Assembly (NCBI GenBank): GCA_021773555.1
Contig: JAJFKA010000021.1
Location: 1-64,000 of the forward strand
Reading direction: 5' to 3'
From: Gammaproteobacteria bacterium
GTDB lineage: Bacteria; Pseudomonadota; Gammaproteobacteria; Pseudomonadales; Azotimanducaceae
DNA: 64,000 bases
Numbering within the stretch: position 1 is the first letter of the stretch; the number at the start of each line of letters is the position of its first letter. The notes under the pieces are model-generated. The model saw only the letters and a list, made by a program, of their open reading frames with translations, did not search any database and had not been told where the DNA came from. Below, in pieces: positions 60,950 to 64,000 of the stretch. A program made the position numbers and the translations under genes.

Positions 60950-61563
60950 TCGCTCTCTCCTCTTGATTGCATGCCGTTGTCATCTGCCGCCAGTCCGCGA
61001 TCAATAAACAGACTGAGATCATCAATCATCTTTTCCCTGTCCATCTTTTTCCTTGCCGCGTAAACCATGGCGTGTCGCAGCATGCCGCACAATGCATGGC
61101 TGATCAGCTGCGTATCGAAGTCCGGCGCGATGCTGCTGTCACTATCCACTATCGCCATATCAACGAAGTGCCCCAGACGATCGTAGAGCGCCCACGCCTT
61201 CTCGTCGTCCGGGGCGATGAACACGGGGTCGAGGAAGGCAGCCTGCAACACTCCAGGATTCTCGATTGCGAATTCAACAACTGTATTGCAAATAACCTTC
61301 CAGCGTTCTCGTCGAACCGTGATGCCTTTCAGGTTTTGCGTGTAGGCATCCAGCAAATCTGCCTGGGCTTGTTCGGCGAAGTCCAGAAAGGCCGCCTTTT
61401 TGTCGCTGAAGTGAATATAGAACGTCCCGCTGGCAACGCCAGAGATACGGGCGATGTCCTGAGGGCGGGTATTATGGTATCCCTGTTCAGCGAACAACTT
61501 TCTCGCGCCGAGACGCAATTTGTCTAGCGAAGCACCGGAGGTTTTAACAGCACGTTGAGGCAT
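60937..61563 (-). CDS. TetR family transcriptional regulator
   Basis: A 208-residue regulator. The N-terminal helix-turn-helix is standard: ARKLFAEQGYHNTRPQDIAR then ISGVASGTFYIHFSDKKAAF. The C-terminal ligand-binding part is variable. ATG 61563 (MPQRAVKTSG) is chosen; a TTG five codons upstream falls within an operator. It heads a minus-strand unit with the ferritin-like and LLM genes. Two copies of a palindrome upstream are its likely targets. Confidence 0.9.
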   Translation of the reverse strand: MPQRAVKTSGASLDKLRLGARKLFAEQGYHNTRPQDIARISGVASGTFYIHFSDKKAAFLDFAEQAQADLLDAYTQNLKGITVRRERWKVICNTVVEFAIENPGVLQAAFLDPVFIAPDDEKAWALYDRLGHFVDMAIVDSDSSIAPDFDTQLISHALCGMLRHAMVYAARKKMDREKMIDDLSLFIDRGLAADDNGMQSRGESEWRR

Positions 61564-61572
61564 AAGCGGTAA

Positions 61573-61585
61573 TGACAATTTGTCA
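61573..61585. promoter_or_regulatory. Palindromic operator 1, TetR-proximal
   Basis: TGACAATTTGTCA, a perfect palindrome around the central T, about ten bases upstream of the TetR start codon. An identical copy lies 52 bases away. Two exact copies in a regulator-led divergent region strongly suggest TetR autoregulation. Confidence 0.75.
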
Positions 61586-61624
61586 GTCTATTAGACGACC
61601 GCAGTTTTGGCCTGTCAACTTTTA

Positions 61625-62707
<1,083 letters not shown>

Positions 62708-62819
62708 CGGTCGTTCGTAAGGTAAGTGAAGCCGCCGAAGCCAAATGTTATTGTGAATTTCAGCGACTAAGCTTAGGATACTAGCTCATTTATTCCCCCG
62801 ATCCCGGAGTCTTTTTAAG

Positions 62820-63143
62820 ATGGCAGAGATTAGTCACGTATCCGACGACAGCTTCGAAAACGAAGTATTAAATTCAGACGTACCCGTACTTGTTGATTAC
62901 TGGGCAGAGTGGTGCGGACCCTGCAAGGTTATTGCGCCTGTACTCGAAGAAATTGCCGTGGAGTACGACGGCAAAATGAAAATCTGCAAACTGGATATAG
63001 ACGCTAACGAAGAGACACCTCCCAAGTACGGTATCCGTGGTATTCCGACGTTGATGCTGTTTAAGAACGGCGCTGTTGAAGCAACAAAAGTCGGCGCGCT
63101 GTCAAAGTCACAATTGACCGCTTTTCTCGACAGCAATATGTGA
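62820..63143 (+). CDS. trxA: Thioredoxin 1
   Basis: A 107-residue thioredoxin, the general cytoplasmic disulfide reductase. The active site is [10 protein letters not shown] near residue 32; the cis-Pro loop is [13 protein letters not shown] near residue 74. Length is exact for TrxA. The trxA-rho order is standard in gammaproteobacteria and confirms the call. It could also supply electrons to the ArsC-like selenoprotein, which is inference. Confidence 0.95.
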   Translation: MAEISHVSDDSFENEVLNSDVPVLVDYWAEWCGPCKVIAPVLEEIAVEYDGKMKICKLDIDANEETPPKYGIRGIPTLMLFKNGAVEATKVGALSKSQLTAFLDSNM

Positions 63144-63489
63144 ATTACTGCCCACCCTGCTTTTCACGGGTGAAAAGTCCTGCATTCCGGGCGCGTAAAA
63201 TGGCGCACCCGGGATAGCAAGGACAGAGTTCAAATAAAAAAATGGTTGACAATGCTCATTAAAAACATCATTTTTGCACTATTCAATAAATAATCGATGG
63301 AATACGCGACAACAAATACCTGATAGATCGCAGTAGCCAGGCGGCAAAAAACCGCAACCATCCTCTTTTCGATTCCAAAACCAGTTCCAAAAAATCCAAC
63401 AACCAGTACGTACCCAAAAAAAAGTTCCCTACTAACACTAGCCAAACGCGAATGCGTTTTCTTTTTCCGAAAATCAACAAGTGAATTAC
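63144..63489. other. trxA-rho intergenic region
   Basis: This 346-base gap contains two hairpins near its left end (given separately) and then AT-rich sequence that should hold the rho promoter and leader. rho is autoregulated through its leader in Escherichia coli. Minus-strand open frames here (63230-63480) have no gene-like features and are not called. Confidence 0.5.
63160..63214 (+). terminator. Two consecutive hairpins after trxA
   Basis: CTTTTCAC (63160-63167) and GTGAAAAG (63170-63177) form a perfect eight-base stem. A second GC-rich hairpin follows, CCGGG (63187-63191) with CCCGG (63208-63212) and an inner CGC/GCG pairing. Neither has a long T run, so they may be weak terminators or 3'-end protectors for trxA mRNA. 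Confidence 0.5.
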
Positions 63490-64000
63490 ATGAATCTAAC
63501 TGATCTCAAAGCCAAACCCATACCCGAACTACTGGAAATCGCTCACGAAATGGGCATGGACAATTTAGGGCGTTCTCGCAAACAGGAAATTATCGCCAAC
63601 GTCCTGCGCAAGCACGCCAAAGGCGGCGAAGCTATTTACGGTGATGGCACGCTTGAGATACTACAGGATGGATTTGGCTTTCTGAGATCACCGGATAGTT
63701 CCTATCTGGCAGGTCCCGACGACATTTACGTTTCTCCAAGCCAGATTCGACGATTCAACCTGCGTACCGGCGATACTGTTTCCGGCAAGATACGACCTCC
63801 AAAAGACTCCGAGCGCTACTTCGCACTGCTCAAAGTCGACCAGATAAATTACACAGACCCTTCCGAGTCCAAGAAAAAAATTCTATTTGAAAACCTTACC
63901 CCACTCTTTCCTGACCAGCCCTTGTATCTCCAGGCTGGCAACGGCAGCACAGAGGACTTAACGGCACGAATCATTGACCTCACTGCACCCATCGGAAAGG
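63490..64000 (+). CDS. rho: Transcription termination factor Rho (N-terminal part, runs off right edge)
   Basis: The first 170 residues of Rho, the hexameric RNA helicase that ends transcription. The helical start MNLTDLKAKPIPELLEIAHE and GRSRKQEIIANVLRKHAK match the N-terminal domain; the cold-shock-like RNA-binding domain follows (GDGTLEILQDGFGFLRSPDS, DDIYVSPSQIRRFNLRTGD). The ATPase part lies outside the window. Downstream of trxA as expected. Confidence 0.95.
   Translation, partial: MNLTDLKAKPIPELLEIAHEMGMDNLGRSRKQEIIANVLRKHAKGGEAIYGDGTLEILQDGFGFLRSPDSSYLAGPDDIYVSPSQIRRFNLRTGDTVSGKIRPPKDSERYFALLKVDQINYTDPSESKKKILFENLTPLFPDQPLYLQAGNGSTEDLTARIIDLTAPIGK

Noticed and set aside
63230-63480. 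Overlapping minus-strand frames of about 70 codons before rho.
   Set aside because: They are AT-driven open frames with biased hydrophobic content, no ribosome-binding site and no family; the place fits the rho leader.

Overview
The window looks like a chromosomal segment from a gammaproteobacterium, probably free-living and aerobic. Housekeeping genes point there: rpoD, hspQ, hslR, a class I gshA, acpH, dsbB, a Pseudomonas-type aceA, a Zn-independent-type hemB, and the pair trxA-rho. No rRNA or tRNA gene was recognised. Genus cannot be set from the sequence alone.

Layout. 1-1413 is a mobile edge: the first codons of a second tyrosine recombinase on the minus strand, then an integron integrase (intI) broken by a small N-terminal deletion. 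1441-24271 is a mosaic of single genes and short operons for oxidoreductases, hydrolases, sulfur transfer, carbonic anhydrase, small-molecule (VOC) enzymes and the glyoxylate shunt (aceA). Inside it, 9331-10634 holds an unusual tandem zinc-finger protein and a selenoprotein gene that ordinary gene calling cuts short at an in-frame TGA. 24305-32577 is catabolic: a YHS protein, a plus-strand run of PQQ alcohol dehydrogenase, GMC oxidoreductase and D-aminoacylase-type amidohydrolase, then two acyl-CoA dehydrogenases. 32692-33000 and 42759-43220 are small graveyards of gene fragments. 34121-37504 is a tightly coupled five-gene minus-strand operon. 37806-47746 carries CBS, nitronate monooxygenase, dehydratase, TPR, GST, GFA, Gfo/Idh/MocA, SDR and membrane protein genes. 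47852-64000 is the core-gene region: rpoD, cysQ, hslR, gshA-acpH-dsbB, an ABC-F ATPase, a TetR-controlled luciferase-like oxidoreductase module divergent from hemB, then trxA and the start of rho.

Most notable. (1) An ArsC-family selenoprotein at 9879-10223 (minus): TGA at codon 14 sits in a UxxC motif, with a small hairpin just downstream that fits a bacterial SECIS. (2) A structured two-hairpin repeat present twice (50448-50509 and 54709-54770) whose first stem shows compensatory base changes; each copy lies downstream of a minus-strand gene and beside a C-rich tract. (3) A stand-alone bacterial protein with two PARP-like zinc fingers. (4) A TetR regulator with two identical palindromic operators between it and hemB, controlling a predicted ferritin-like protein plus luciferase-like oxidoreductase.

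All family calls rest on reading translated sequence and motifs; no database search was run.
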